64,000 nt of DNA from Monodelphis domestica (Eukaryota > Chordata > Mammalia > Didelphimorphia > Didelphidae), in contig NC_077227.1 of assembly GCF_027887165.1 (NCBI RefSeq), forward strand, positions 87,049,735-87,113,734, written 5' to 3'. Within the stretch, counting starts at the first letter, position 1. The number at the start of each line of letters is the position of its first letter. A program made the translations under genes and the position numbers. The notes under the pieces are model-generated. The model was not told where the DNA came from. It saw only the letters and a program-made list of their open reading frames with translations, and made no database searches. This document shows positions 19,490-31,535 of this stretch, piece by piece.

Positions 19490-19930
19490 TTAAAAGTTTT
19501 TATGATATAGCCCCTACCTCTTACCTTTCTGGTCTTTTTGATCCAATGACACTGGCTTCCTGTCTGTTCTACAAAAAAAAAATGTTCCATGTCTCAGCTG
19601 CTGGCTGTCCCTAATGCCTAGAATGTTCTCCCTCTATAACTCCACCTACTAATTTCCCTGATTTACTTTAAATCCCAATTAAAAGCACATATTTTACCGG
19701 AGGACTTCCCCAACTCCTCTTAATTCTACTCCTTTCTTTCTGTTAATTTCCTATTCATCCTATGGACAGCTTCTTTCATGTATATGTGTTTGCCTATTGT
19801 CTCTTAACCCCACCCCATTAGATTATCAATTCTTTGAGGGCAAGGACTATTGCCTCTTTTTTGTATCCCTAATGAGTAACATGTAGTAGATATTTAATAT
19901 AGATTTACTCATTCATTGATTGATTTACAA
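19490..19930 (+). mobile_element. L2 LINE 3' region
   Basis: 'cactggcttcctgtctgttc', 'tgcctagaatgttctccctc', 'ggaggacttccccaactcc', 'caattctttgagggcaagga', 'cattcattgattgattta'. One of the longest and clearest L2 copies in the window. Confidence 0.85.
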
Positions 19931-20019
19931 GGGATTCCCACAAATGTTTTACTTTGATGTTCTATCATGGCATAAAAATGGCCTGGATTTCTAAAAGACT
20001 ATGCCAATGAAAGCCCAGA

Positions 20020-20700
20020 ACCAAATACTGGCCTCGCAGCAGACACTGCTCATCCTCAGATAACCAGCCTCACTAAATTTGGAGAGGCCCATCACTAGAT
20101 GCAGCCTACCAAAAGATGAATGATTTTTACTTACAATAATTTGTGAAAACTATTTATACATAAGGAAATTCTGATCTGTATGAAAGAAGAAATAGCTATA
20201 CTAATGAAATCACAGTTCCTGGAAGAACTCAGATTTAAAGTAAAGTACACAAGGTCTTGAACTCTTTGAAAACAATGCCATTTTCATGGGAGCACAGAAG
20301 TTACAGGCGATGAGACCTTAGAAATATATTGTCCTTAATCAACTGTGAAAGATTTAGTTATTCTGATGAAGACAGCGATCCAAGACAGTTCTCAAGGACC
20401 CATGATGAAAAATGCTATCCACTTCCAGAGAGAGAACTGATGCAATGAACTGTGAATGCAGAATGAACAATACTTTTTAAACTTTATTTTTCTGAGTTTT
20501 CTTTTTTTCCACAAAATGGATAATATGGAAATGTGCTTTGTATGACTTGACTTGTATAATTGATAACAAATTGTTTGCCTTCTCAGGAAGGGAGAGGAAT
20601 GAAAGGAAGGGGGAAAATATGAAATATAAATTTTAAAAATTATTGTTAAAATTTTACATGTATTTGAGAAATATTCAATAAAACAAATAATTTTTAAAAA
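20020..20700 (+). mobile_element. L1 LINE 3' UTR with upstream unassigned piece
   Basis: 20270-20700 is the marsupial L1 3' UTR: 'gatccaagacagttctcaag', 'gaaaaatgctatccacttcc', 'agagagagaactgatgcaat', 'aaatgtgctttgtatgactt', 'ttgtttgccttctcaggaag', ending in an A-rich tract. 20020-20269 is probably part of the same or another old LINE but could not be named. Confidence 0.75.
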
Positions 20701-20817
20701 GTAAATAATAAGAGAGAAAGATTAAGACATTATTGTCCAACTCTGTCACATTTTAGATAACAGTATTAAGCTCCAGAAATGGGAAATGACTACAAGAACA
20801 TACACACATGTAAGTAT

Positions 20818-20998
20818 CTTTTTTTTTAAACACTTACCTTCTGTTTCCAAGGCAGAAGAGTGGTAAGGGCTAGGCAATGGGGATTAAGTGACTTGCCCAG
20901 GATTACAAAACTGGGAAGTGTCTGAGGCCAGATTTGAACCTAGCACCTCCCATCTCTAGGCCTGGCTCTCAATTCACTGAGCAACCCAGATGTCCCTG
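20818..20998 (-). mobile_element. Marsupial SINE1/WSINE-type SINE, full length
   Basis: Antisense copy: T-run at 20819-20828, 'aacacttaccttctgtttcc', 'aggcagaagagtggtaaggg', 'aagtgacttgcccaggatta', 'gaggccagatttgaacctag', 'cccatctctaggcctggctc', 'attcactgagcaacccag'. The best-preserved SINE in the window, hence probably among the younger ones. Confidence 0.9.
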
Positions 20999-22161
20999 TA
21001 AGTATCCAAGTAAGGTTTGAAATCCAGAAATTCTAATTCTCTTTTCATTAAGTACTACATATCCCTTGGGACAAAGATTATCCCATAAGATCTTTTTAAA
21101 GAACAATAGATATCTATCATAATATATAGAATTGAGGTAACATGAAATTCTATAACCTAGAGCAAAATGTCAGAGACTATTTATTGCAAAATTTGCAGGT
21201 CTCCTTATTCAAGATCCCTTGGAAAAGTAGAACTGTTTAAATGGTATTTATTTATCTGAAATTTCAGTCCACTCTCCTGAATGATAGTTTTACTCCAAAT
21301 AGTTTGCATATCCTGTGCTACTCAGGTGCTCCATCTATAAAATGAGGGCAATGATTATTAATAAATCTTTAGTTAATATTATCCCATATTTTCAAAATAT
21401 TTCTAAGCATGATTCAAAGACATTAACCATTCTGTTTTGCAATCATCTGGATCCTTTTGTCACTTGTCAATAATTTTTGTAAAATGTGTTACATCTGTTG
21501 GTGGGATTGAGAACTGATCCAACCATTTTAGGGAGCAATATGGAATTAAGCTCAAAGAGCTATAAAATTGTGTATACTTTTTGATCCAGCAATAATACTA
21601 TTAAGTATGTTTCCTAAAATGATTAGGAAAAAGGAAAATATCTATTTGTTCTAAATTATTTATAGCTGTTCTCTTTATTTCAAAGAACTGGAAAGTGAAG
21701 GAATATCCCTCGTTTGGGGAATGGCTAAACAAGTTGTGTCATATAATTGTGATAGAATAATACTGTGTCTAATGAAATGATGAGCATATTAATTTTGGAA
21801 AAATATGGAAAGACCAAAATGAAATTATGGAGATTGAAATAAGTAAAACCAAGAGAATGGTATATATAGCAACAGAAATATTGATTGAAAAATGACTTCT
21901 TATAGGGCATTGGAAGATGGTGGAATAGGGTATGAAACTTCCTTGGCATCTTAATACCCCCCAGATGTAATCAAAAATAACTCCACCAAATCAACACTGA
22001 AAGTGGCAAAAATAGACAGCAGTTGAGAGTGAAGTTGAATAGTCAGGGACAACCAGGGAGGAAAATTTCTGATTTCCTTGGTCTCAGTCCCATCTGATGC
22101 CATAGGCTTTGTGGGGGGAGGGGAAGGACAAGAGCAAATAATATGGAATCACAAGGCAGCT

Positions 22162-22189
22162 GGGGTGGGGGGTGGGGGGTGGGGGGTGG
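22162..22189 (+). repeat. G-run array in L1 5' UTR (quadruplex-capable)
   Basis: Four runs of four to six G separated by single T, followed by GG: the pattern GGGGT(GGGGGGT)x3. It meets the usual sequence rule for an intramolecular G-quadruplex with one-base loops. It lies about 260 bases into the L1 5' UTR, on the sense strand. Confidence 0.9.
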
Positions 22190-22929
22190 AGTCAGGACCT
22201 TCAACCTTACCATATTTGCTGAGCCTCAGAGCTTGTATCCTAAAGGATATTACTGAAAACATCATGGAGGTGAAGCTGAAAGCAACTGTCCTTGTAGCAG
22301 CAATGTAGGCTGTAACCTTGGTTCTATAAACCTCCAGTGGCCCACAGCTGGGGGGGACTGAAGAAGTGGACATCACAGAGTCTATAGGCACAGAGCCCTG
22401 GGATCAGGAACTCAAGACTGACTGCTAACAAAACAGGGATTTTGGAGTCCTAAAGAATGTGGACTTGACACCTAATGTATCCCAGGCTGCAGCACTAGGA
22501 AAGGAGGAATGAGGAAGGGGGCATATACCAGTGAGTGTGATTGCTGAGAGATTTGGGCCCCATAACTTATGGTGATGCCCAGGAGAGTGGAGTCTATCAT
22601 TGCTGGGGATGGGGGTTGGGATCATGGACTGGGGCTTGAGCAGGAGACCTGGGATTACACCAAAAACTGGAATATATAAAAAAATAAGCCAGAATAATTA
22701 AATAGGACCCAGGGAAAAAAAAACACAAAAATAATCCTGAAACCTGAGGTAACATATCCTTGAATGATAGGAACCATAGGAATGAACTAAAAAGCCAATA
22801 ATAAAGTCTGTTGACTTGGCTGCTAAAAATTAAAAAAAAAAAAAGAAAATAAATTAGCAAACAAAGGAAAAAAGAACTCAGTGGATAATGAAATAAAAAC
22901 ACTTATATAAAAAACAATAAAGAATCACA

Positions 22930-23830
22930 AAAATGGTTCCAAGCTCAAAAAGAGCTTTTGGAGAGCTTTAAAAGAAAGTCCTCCAAAACCAAATAAGAGA
23001 AGTTGAAGAAAAACTAAGAAAAAAATAAAAAATAAATAAAAAATAAACTAAAAAAAATAAGAGTAATTCAAGAAAATCAAGAAAATTGTGAAAGATGAGT
23101 CAAATGGAAAAAGAGATTGAGAAATTCTTGGAAGAAAATAATTTATTAAAAAGAAGAATTGGACAAGAGAAAACTAATGATTTCCTATGGCAAGAAGAAA
23201 TAAGGCAAAATCAAAAGAATGACATAATAGAAGGCAATATGAAATCTCTTATGACAAAAATAATTGACCTGTAAAATAAATCAAGCAGAGAAAATATAAG
23301 AATAGTTGGACTCCCAAAAAGTTATGATCAAAGAATAATTTAGACACTAAATTCCAAGAAATCATTAAGGAAAATTGCCTATAAGTTCTAGAATAAGAGG
23401 GAAAGATAGAAATTGAAAGAATCTACCAATCACCACTTCAAAGAAATCCACATATGAAAATAAACAGGAACATGTTTGCTAAGTTCTGTGTTTCCCAGGT
23501 TAAGGATAAAATACTCTAAACAAAAATAACAAAAAACAAACAAACACTTTCAAACTATGGAGCTACAATCAGAATAACATAAGACTCAGTAGTTCCAACA
23601 TTAAAAGAATAGAGGATATGGAACACAATTTTGTAGAGCAAAAGAATTGGGCTTACAAGCAAGAATAACATATCTATCAAAACTGAACATAATTATAAAG
23701 GTAACAAAATAGATACTTAAAAAAACTAAAGACTTCTAACTATTACTAGGGAAAAACTCAGAACTCAATAGAAAATTGATGTATAAAAACATACAAAGGT
23801 AATGATAAAATATTAATCATGAGTGACCCC
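22930..23830 (+). pseudogene. L1 ORF1 remnant
   Basis: A Lys/Glu-rich coiled-coil-like reading (for example MSQMEKEIEKFLEENN from 23098) is followed at about 23290 by ENIRIVGLPKSYDQ, resembling the start of the L1 ORF1p RNA-binding (RRM) domain, commonly 'NLRIIGVPE'. In living L1s this protein is a trimeric RNA chaperone that coats L1 RNA. Many stops and frame changes are present; the limits are approximate. Confidence 0.7.
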
Positions 23831-24657
23831 AAAGGTCAAATTATTTGATTCTTATATGGAAAAATGTCATCTATGGCCCCTAGGGATGGTATCATTGACT
23901 GGGTATTTTGAAGGGGATATGTATGGATGGAAGATTCAAGGTTAAGGCAAATGCAATGGAATGAGCCAAAATGATAATAGAGTTGACCAGGAGGAAGTAA
24001 AGGAGGAGGAGGAATAAGTGGAGAAACTACCATAGAGAAAAGAAGGAAGGGGTGGAGAGTTGGTAGTACTAGAACCCTATTTTCATTAAATCAGGAATAA
24101 AGAGAGAACATCATATACAATTAGAAGGGTAAAAAAAAAATCTAATTAACTTACAGAGAAACATGAGGAAGGGGGATGGGAAATGAGGACTGGGATAGGA
24201 TAAGGGAGGGACCAAGAATTCCTTTAAGGAATTAAAGGAGTAAGAGAAGGTAGAGTAGATTTAGAGAAAGGAGGGCAAAGGGATAAAGAAAAGAAGGGAT
24301 TCCTAGAAACTGAGTATATATAAAGAAAAAGGGGTGGGGTAAGGTGAAAGGGTAAAATTGGAGAATGATTTTTAGAATCAAACCCCATATCAAGAAATAG
24401 AAGGGCATGGTTGGAGGGATAAGGAAGGGACTTTTGGAAAGAGTGATAGAATAAGAATTAAAAGGTAAAGCAGAAAAGACAAGGGAAGGAATCGAAAAAG
24501 TATACCAATTTGAAAGTAGGAGAGCAAATGGTGTGAATTGAAGGAGTATTAAACAGAAGAAATTCTATATGTGAGGAGGGATAAAGCAAAAAGAAAGAAA
24601 GAGAAGGGCAAAACAGTGAGGAAAAACAGAATGGAGGGAAATATAGAATTAGAAATT

Positions 24658-27600
24658 ATGACATTGAGTGTAAATAGGATGAATTCACCCATAAAATGAA
24701 AATGGATGGCAGAATGTATCAAAAACCAAAATCCAACAATACATTGTTTACAAGAAACACACTTAAAAATGAGAGAGACCTATAGAGTATAAAGGACTAG
24801 AGCAGAATATACTATTCCTCAGTTGATACAAATATGGCAGGGGTAGCAAACATGATCTCTGATAAAATTAAAAAATAACAATAAGTTTATAAACAAAAGA
24901 GATAATTAGGGAAATCATATTATGTTAAAAGGTGCCACAGATAAAAAGCATTATCAATATTAAACCTATATGCACCAAATGTTATAGCATCCACATTTTT
25001 AAAGAAAAAAAATTAATGAGTTACAAATGGCAATAAATAATAAAACAATAATAGTAGGAGACTTTAATCTCCCCCTCTCAGAACTAGATAAACCTAACCA
25101 AAATATAAACAACAACAACAACAACAAAAAGAAGTTAAGGAGATGAATAGAATCTTAGATAAGTGAAATATGATTATATAAATTATATATGAAATATAAT
25201 TAAGTGTAGAAAGGCAGAAATATTAAAGGCATCCTTCTCAGACCAAAGTGTAATAAAATTGTATATAATGAGAGACCATGGGAATAATAACTAAAAACTA
25301 ATTGGAGACAAGATAACTTAATTTTAAAGAATGAGTGGGTTAAAGAACAGCTTATTGAAACAATAAATAATTTCATTAAAGAAAATGATTATAATTATAC
25401 AGTATACAAAAACCTATGGGATACAGGAAAAGCAAAAATTTGAGATAAATTTTTATCTCTAAATGTTTATGTATAAAATAGAGAGAAAAAATGAATTGGG
25501 AATGTAATTTTAGAAAAAAGTATCAAAAAGAAAAAATTAAAAATTCCCAACTAAACATCAAATTAGAAATCCTAAGAAGTAAAGATAAGATCAATAAAAT
25601 TGAATGTAGGAAAATCATTGAATTAATAGATAAATCTAAAAGTTGATTTCATGACAAAAACAAGACTGATAAACCCTTGGATAAAAAAACAGAGAAGAAA
25701 AGCAAATCACTAGCATTAAAGATGAAAAGGGTGAATATACCAATGAAAAAGGTGAATGTAAAGCAATTATTAGGAGTTATTTTGCTCAATTTCATGATAC
25801 ATATTTAATAATGAAAGAATCATAGAATACTTACAAAAATTAACTGTCTAGACTATCAGAAAAAGAAATAGGATATCTAAATACATCTTTTTTTGAAAAA
25901 GAAATTGAATAGGCCATAGATGAACTTCCTAAGGAAAACAAACATCAGGACAAGTTCGATTTACTGGTCAATTGTATTTAAGGATCATTCAATATTAAAC
26001 AAATTATTTGTAATAACAAGCAAAGAAGGAGTTTTAACAAACTCATTTTATGAAATAAATATGTGCTGACACCTAAACCAGGGAAAGAGCAAAAGTCAAG
26101 AAAGAAAATTAAAGACCAATATCACTAATTAATATGGATGCAAAAATTCTAAATAAAATATTAGCCAGGAGACTAGAAACAATATGTCACAACAATTGTG
26201 ACCAAATAGGCTTTATACCATGAATGCCAAGGTGGTGTAATATAAGGAAAACTATGAACATAATTGATGTTATCAGTAACAAAAGTAATAAAGACCATAT
26301 GATTATAGCAATGGGTGCAGAAAGTCTTTGACAAAATACAACATTCATTCTTATTAAAAACACTGAAAAGTATAAATATAAATGTATTTTTCTTAAAATG
26401 ATACAAAGAATGATGATATAAAATAATCAGCAAGAATTATGTAATGGGGAGAAGCCATCCCAATAAGATTAGGAGTAAAACAAGGATGCTCATTATCATC
26501 AATATTAGTTAATATAGCAATAGAAACACTAGCAATAGCATTAAGTGAAGAAAAAAGGAATTGAAGTTATCAGAATGGGCAAAGAGGTAATAATACTTTA
26601 TTTGCTTGCTGAAGACATGATGGTATATGCGAAAAATTCTAGAAATACAACTAAAACATTAGTTGAAATTATCAATAATTTTATCAAAAAAGCAGGATAG
26701 AAAATTAATCATCAGCATTCTTGAAATCCTGTATGAAAAGACAAAAAGAGATTATTTCCTTTAAACTAAGCACAGATAGAATAAAATGTCTGGGACCAGA
26801 CCTGCCAAAACAACCTAGGAACTACATGAATATAATTATAAAACACTTTTTTGCACAAATAAATTGTGTATTGGAGAAATATAGAATTAATGAAATATTG
26901 GAGAGAGATGGAGTTTGGAATATTGACATAGAAATATTGAATGAGAAATGTTGAAATATTAATAGTTTATGTGTGGGTAGAACCAATAAAATTAAAACGG
27001 CAATCCTACCTAATCTACTTATTAAATGCCATTCCAATTAAATTACCAAAAAGTTTTTTTTTAATTGAGTTAGATAAAATAATGACAAAATTAAATTTGG
27101 AAGAAAAAAGATCAAGAATATCAATAGTATTAATGGAAAAATGTACAGGAAGGAGGTCTAGCAGTATTAGATTTTAAATTATATTTTAAAGCTAATTAAT
27201 TATCAAAACTATCTGGTACTGACTGAAAAGTAGAAAGGTAGATCAGTAGATCAGACCAGACATTCAACAAATAGCAGTAAAAGATTGTAATAATCTTGTA
27301 TTTGACACAATTTGGGGATAAGAAATCATTATTTGGTAAAAATTTTTGAGATAACTGGAAGTTAGTTTGGCAGAAACTAGATAAAGACCAATTATCTTAC
27401 ACCATTCACTAAGATCAAAATGGATACATGATATAGACATAAAAGGAGATAGAAATAAATTTAAAACAGAGAATATGCTACCTATCAAATATATCGATAG
27501 GAGAAGAATTTATGAGTCAACAAGAGATGGAGAGCCTTGTGAATTGTAAAATAGATAATTTTGAGTATAGTAAATTAAAATGTATGTATGAATTAAACAA

Positions 27601-28250
27601 ATGCTGCCAAAATTAGTGGGAAAGGAGAAAATTGGAAGAAATAGTTATAGATAGCCTCTCAGGTAGAGGTCTCATGTCTAAAATATATGGAGGACTTTGT
27701 CAAATTTATAAAAATAAGAGCCATCCCCCAAATGATAAATAGGCAATAAATATGAACAATTTTCTGATGAAGAAATAAAACCCAGATATGATATACTAAA
27801 AAAATGCTCTAAATCACTACTTATTAGAGAAATGCAAACCAAAACAACTCTGAGCCATCACCCCACATCCATCAGACTGGCTAAAATGACAAATGGGCAA
27901 ATTGACAAATGTTGGAGGAGATGTGGGAAAATGGGGACATTAATTTACTGTTGGTGGTGTGTACTGATTCAACCATTTTGGAGAGCAATTTGGAATTACA
28001 ACCAGAGAGTTATAAAACTGTGTAGACTCATGGGTCTGTTTCTAAGGAGATCAGACAAAGAGGAAAGGAACCCATATGTTCCAAAATATTTATAGCAACT
28101 CTCTTAGTGGAGGCAAAGAATTGGATAATGAGGAGATAGATGTCCATTAAGTAGGGAATGGCTGAACAAGTTGTGGTATATTATTGTGATGGAATGCTAC
28201 TGTGCTATCTGAAATGATGAGCAGACTTTATTTTTTTTTTAACCACTTGG
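24658..28250 (+). pseudogene. L1 ORF2 remnant (endonuclease and reverse transcriptase)
   Basis: Starts near MTLSVNRMNSPIK (24658). Endonuclease block PTIHCLQETHLK at about 24733, containing the LQETH motif with the catalytic Glu. Reverse-transcriptase block KQGCSLSSILVNIAIETLA at about 26479. The catalytic FADD-type motif at 26605-26616 reads LAED, so the first Asp is Glu. The C-terminal region continues to about 28250. In active L1s this protein nicks the target and copies the RNA; here numerous stops and the changed active site show it is dead. Confidence 0.85.
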
Positions 28251-28775
28251 AGACAACTACATGATATAATGAACAGTGAAATTAGTAGAACCAGGAAAAA
28301 AATTATACACAACCATAGAATTGGACCTTCAAAAAGTGAAAAGGGTGAAATGTGAAAGACTTAATTTATGTACATGTTGGTCTCCTAGATGATATTTTCT
28401 GTGATGCAGGGAAGGTGAGGAAGGGCTAGAACACTTGTGGACAGGATCTATTATGTAGATATAAAGAAAGGTTAGACAAACCTAGATTTGTATTTTCATT
28501 TTTATACTATCTTCTTTTACTTTGTATATGAAAATGCTTGTTTTGAAAAATTTGTAATAACAATCATAAAAATTAAAAAAAAGAAAAATTACTTGAGCGC
28601 ATACTTCCAGAAAAAGAACTGACAAACAGAAATAACTAAGATAGTTTTATATATACATGTATCTTTTTGTCAAATGATGCCATGTCTGGTGGCATGGTGA
28701 GGGAGATGGTGAGGAAGAGAGTTAACTAGATATTTTAATGTAACTCATCAATGAATAAATTTAAATTAAAAAAAG

Positions 28776-29539
28776 AAAATTATATGGAGAGAAAATGGTG
28801 TGAGCATAACTAATTTATTATTTAGGCTAACATTAACCTATCAATTGGATCAGTGATCTCTCTCAATGATCAAAAATGCCAAGATAGGTCTTACTAGTTT
28901 TCATTTAGTTTTGGGAAATACAAGAGAACAAATAATTGGATTTGGGTAGGTGGGGTTGACTTTGTGATTGATTCTAGGGTAGATAGCACCAAGCAGGGGA
29001 AGAGAACAACATTGATTATATCAAGGAAAGTGGCCTAGTATCATAGAAGGAAGAAAATATGTTTGGAGGGAAATTTTGAATGAGGGTTACAACCCCCTCT
29101 TTTCCCCATTTTTCATTCATTGCTCACTGTTCAAGCCCAGCTGCATCTGCAAGGACAGAGATAGAGAACCAGACTTCTTTGGGTAACAAACCAGACATCC
29201 TTGAAGGATAGCTTGGTAGTGTAAAGATACTAGACCAGATTCCCTAGTGTCTACCTACCTCCTTCAAGGGTAACAGATTTCCTTAACACAAGAACAAAAC
29301 TAGTTTTCTAAATTTAAGTCATTGAGGATAGAGAGACAAAGAATCATGACTTGGGCAGTTACAGGGAAAAATCAATTAACTGTAAATAGGATCAATTAAA
29401 AAAGTCATAGAATCAATCTGATTATTTTATGTGCCATTTGAGTTCTAGATTTTAGCCATGGTCTGATATGGTGGTTAGACACAGGAGAATGATTACTCAT
29501 TTACTCCTATATTCTATCCTTTTCTTGATGTAACCAGAG
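28776..29539. other. Unassigned sequence
   Basis: No family recognised; possibly LTR or LINE debris ('gggttacaaccccctctttt' near 29087 is a short inverted pair). No coding signal. Confidence 0.3.
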
Positions 29540-29800
29540 CTCATATTAATTTTCTTGGCTGCCATAGCCCATGGGTGACTTATCCTGAATTCATTGAGCC
29601 CCAAGGTCTTTTCTTTTCCAGATGAACTGCTATTCACTCCTCCCCTACCTTGCACATGTGTAGTTAACTTTTTGTGCCTCCATATAAGATTTATTACATA
29701 TCCTCTTTTAAAATGAATTTTGTTACACTCAAACCAATTTTTTTAGCTTCTTGAGAGCATTTTGTAGACTCTTAGGTCTTTTGTAAATATGAGCTACAAT
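29540..29800 (+). mobile_element. L3-like CR1 LINE 3' region
   Basis: 'tgagccccaaggtcttttc', 'agatgaactgctattcactc', 'cttgcacatgtgtagttaac', 'aaaatgaattttgttacact', 'cttcttgagagcattttgt' parallel the order of the mammalian L3/CR1 3' end ('tgtacttgtgcaattg ... aatttcatcttgttag'). Very diverged. Confidence 0.5.
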
Positions 29801-29814
29801 ATAAATTGACTTCA

Positions 29815-30100
29815 AATCTTCATAGGTCTTAGGGGTAGGAGGGAAATTTATCTAATTTAAACTCATGATTTTAGAAATAGGGAAACTAAGGTAGAGACTT
29901 TGAACTAGAGAGTACCTTTAAGGACATCTAGACCAATGTCATTATTTTATACATGAGGAAACTGAGGCACAAAGCCATTAAATGAATTGCCTAAAGGCAC
30001 ACAGGGAGTAAGTTTCAGGGCCAGAAATTAAATTCAGGAACTTGGACTGGATTCTTTGGGTTAAAATTCAATGATATTTCTACCATGTCATGCTGATTTC
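29815..30100 (-). mobile_element. Two antisense MIR-type SINE pieces
   Basis: 29815-29898 holds a short antisense piece ('tttatctaatttaaactcat', 'gaaatagggaaactaagg'). 29900-30100 is a fuller antisense copy: 'taaggacatctagaccaatg', 'atacatgaggaaactgaggc', 'attgcctaaaggcacacagg', 'attaaattcaggaacttgg'. Confidence 0.65.
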
Positions 30101-30442
30101 CCCTAACTAGTTCTGTTTTTTTTTCTTCCATTTTACCACTATGCTTCTTCATCTTTGTGTATCATTACAACTTTGTACTGTATCCATGACTGAGTTTAAT
30201 GGTAGTATGTGGCATACTTCCAGGACAACTTTTTCTTTGACAAAATGAAACAATTCTCATGTTCTGGAATTTAAACTTTCCTTTTATTCCCTTGCTTATA
30301 AGGGTACTAGCAATCCCCGGAGTATGCTAAGCATGGCCAGAAGTTCTCCGTAAAATAAAGGTGGTCTGTGTATTGGGCTAGGTGAGTCTCAGATCTACAG
30401 GGATTGCTTTTAATTACCAGCCCCAATTGAGAGGCTGAGGGA
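30101..30442. other. Unassigned, apparently unique sequence
   Basis: No repeat recognised. 30300-30420 contains two CpGs and balanced composition ('gcaatccccggagtatgcta'). No exon called. Confidence 0.35.
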
Positions 30443-30562
30443 TCCTGGCACAGAGGAGAAAGCATATTGTATTTAAAGTCAGGAGATTTGTGCCCAATTC
30501 CTGGCACTCTGCTGCTTGCAATGTAGCTCAGTTTCTTCCTCCATAAAAAGAGAGACTTGAAT
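30443..30562 (+). mobile_element. MIR-type SINE
   Basis: 'ggagaaagcatattgtattt', 'aaagtcaggagatttgtgcc', 'gtagctcagtttcttcctcc'. Runs directly into the opposite-strand AmnSINE1-like element. Confidence 0.6.
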
Positions 30563-30785
30563 TGATGCACAGCAAAGTTCAGTAAATTTCCCAAGATGAC
30601 CCAGGTTTTAAGTGGAAGCCAGAATTCAAATCTCTTCATCTCACTCCAAATCACATTGCCTCCCTAAATCTACAGCAGCTAATATCTCTAGTAACCTCCC
30701 ATCCAAATGCTAACCAGGTCTAACCTTGTTCAGCCTCTAAGATCATATAAATTTACATCCCTTACAGTGCTAAGGGTGTAACAGG
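30563..30785 (-). mobile_element. AmnSINE1-like SINE with 5S-rRNA-derived head
   Basis: The head (30670-30785, minus) is 5S-rRNA-like: in plus, 'ctacagcagctaatatctct' and CTCCCATCCAAATGCTAACC, versus CTCCCATCCAAGTACTAACC in antisense 5S rRNA. It continues as 'cttgttcagcctctaagatc', matching 'cctgcttagcttccgagatc'. The junction 'cacattgcctccctaaatct' parallels the AmnSINE1 5S/tRNA junction 'cacgctgcctcctaagcct'. The tRNA-derived part follows ('gccagaattcaaatctct'). The order 5S head then tRNA part is diagnostic of AmnSINE1. A plain 5S pseudogene would not explain the tRNA-type extension. Confidence 0.82.
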
Positions 30786-30802
30786 GGTGTGCTAAGGGTG
30801 TA
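30767..30802. repeat. 14-bp direct repeat, period 22
   Basis: GTGCTAAGGGTGTA occurs at 30767-30780 and again at 30789-30802, at the 5' edge of the AmnSINE1-like element. Confidence 0.9.
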
Positions 30803-31344
30803 CAGTAAGAGAATTTCTCTGAAGGACCTTAACCCACATATATTCATGTCATTAATTAGGAGAATGGGTATGCACAGGGATCTCAGGTAAGGAAACAAGG
30901 GAGGCCAGAATACATACTGGAGGGGCAACTCAGGCCTTCAATGCCTCAGGACTAGTGATTTCTCTGGGGATGTTATTGGAGGCATTGTTTGGCTGGTCCT
31001 GGGGAGATATTATTCTGCTGGTCTACATTGGACTTTTGATGAATTCTAGAGATAGATCTCTATTCTCTAATAGGGTTTGGTATTGCTCAGTTATTCTCAG
31101 ATGGATTCTAGTTATTATTCCCTTGCACTAGCTTCTGAACAAATTTCTATCGGGGCTTCCTGCATTCTATCTCAGATTCAGTTTGCTTAGGACTTCCTTG
31201 AGAAGAGCAGGTTGACAAGTATTTAGTCAGAGCCCCCATAATCAGCTTAACAAAAGACAGAAAGAAGGTTCCACGGCTGCCTTTTCTTTCTTTTCTTTGC
31301 TTTTCTTTTTCTTTTTTTATTTAAATTCTTCTTCTATGTCTGAG
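30803..31344. other. Unassigned sequence with polypyrimidine tract
   Basis: Mostly unique text. A TTTTC/TTTCT-rich tract lies at about 31280-31322. No gene or named repeat. Confidence 0.35.
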
Positions 31345-31535
31345 AGGCAACATTATATGGTAAAAAGAACACAATACTCTAGTTCTTAAAACCTAGTCTT
31401 GGAACACACCTACTACTGCGTAACCTTAGCCAAGTCAATTTCCCTGAGTCTCACTTTCCCATCAATTAAATAAGGGGGTTTGGTCCAGGTGTCCTTTAAG
31501 GTGCCATCTAGCTCAAATCTATTATCCTCTCATTG
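31345..31535 (+). mobile_element. MIR-type SINE, nearly complete
   Basis: 'gaggcaacattatatggtaa', 'gcgtaaccttagccaagtca', 'ctgagtctcactttcccatc', 'ggtttggtccaggtgtcctt', 'aaggtgccatctagctc': head, core and tail in order. Confidence 0.8.

Larger units (their letters stand above)
21899..28582 (+). mobile_element. Near-full-length degraded L1 LINE
   Basis: Organisation from start to end: a 5' UTR beginning near 'ggaagatggtggaatagg' (21911); a coiled-coil ORF1 region (about 22930-23830); ORF2 from about 24658; a 3' UTR from about 28250; and an A-rich end at 28571-28588. It is flanked by GAAAAATGACTT (21887-21898) and GAAAAATTACTT (28583-28594), a 12-bp target duplication with one difference. At about 6.68 kb it is the length of a complete mammalian L1, but both ORFs carry many stops, so it is inactive. 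Confidence 0.9.
21490..28775 (+). mobile_element. Older L1 LINE, split by a full-length L1
   Basis: 21490-21898 is the ORF2 3' end and start of the 3' UTR ('gaactgatccaaccatttta', 'ccctcgtttggggaatggct', 'taatgaaatgatgagcat'). The 3' UTR resumes at 28583-28775 ('acttccagaaaaagaactga', 'cagaaataactaagatag'). The two parts are separated by the 6.7-kb L1 and share a 12-bp duplication (21887-21898 and 28583-28594). The internal interval belongs to the younger L1. Confidence 0.8.

Noticed and set aside
30307-30654. 115-codon minus-strand frame
   Set aside because: Overlaps a MIR-type SINE and part of the AmnSINE1-like element; no protein similarity recognised.
30670-30785. Functional 5S rRNA gene
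   Set aside because: Too diverged, and continuous with a tRNA-derived SINE body, so it is an AmnSINE1 head and not a gene.
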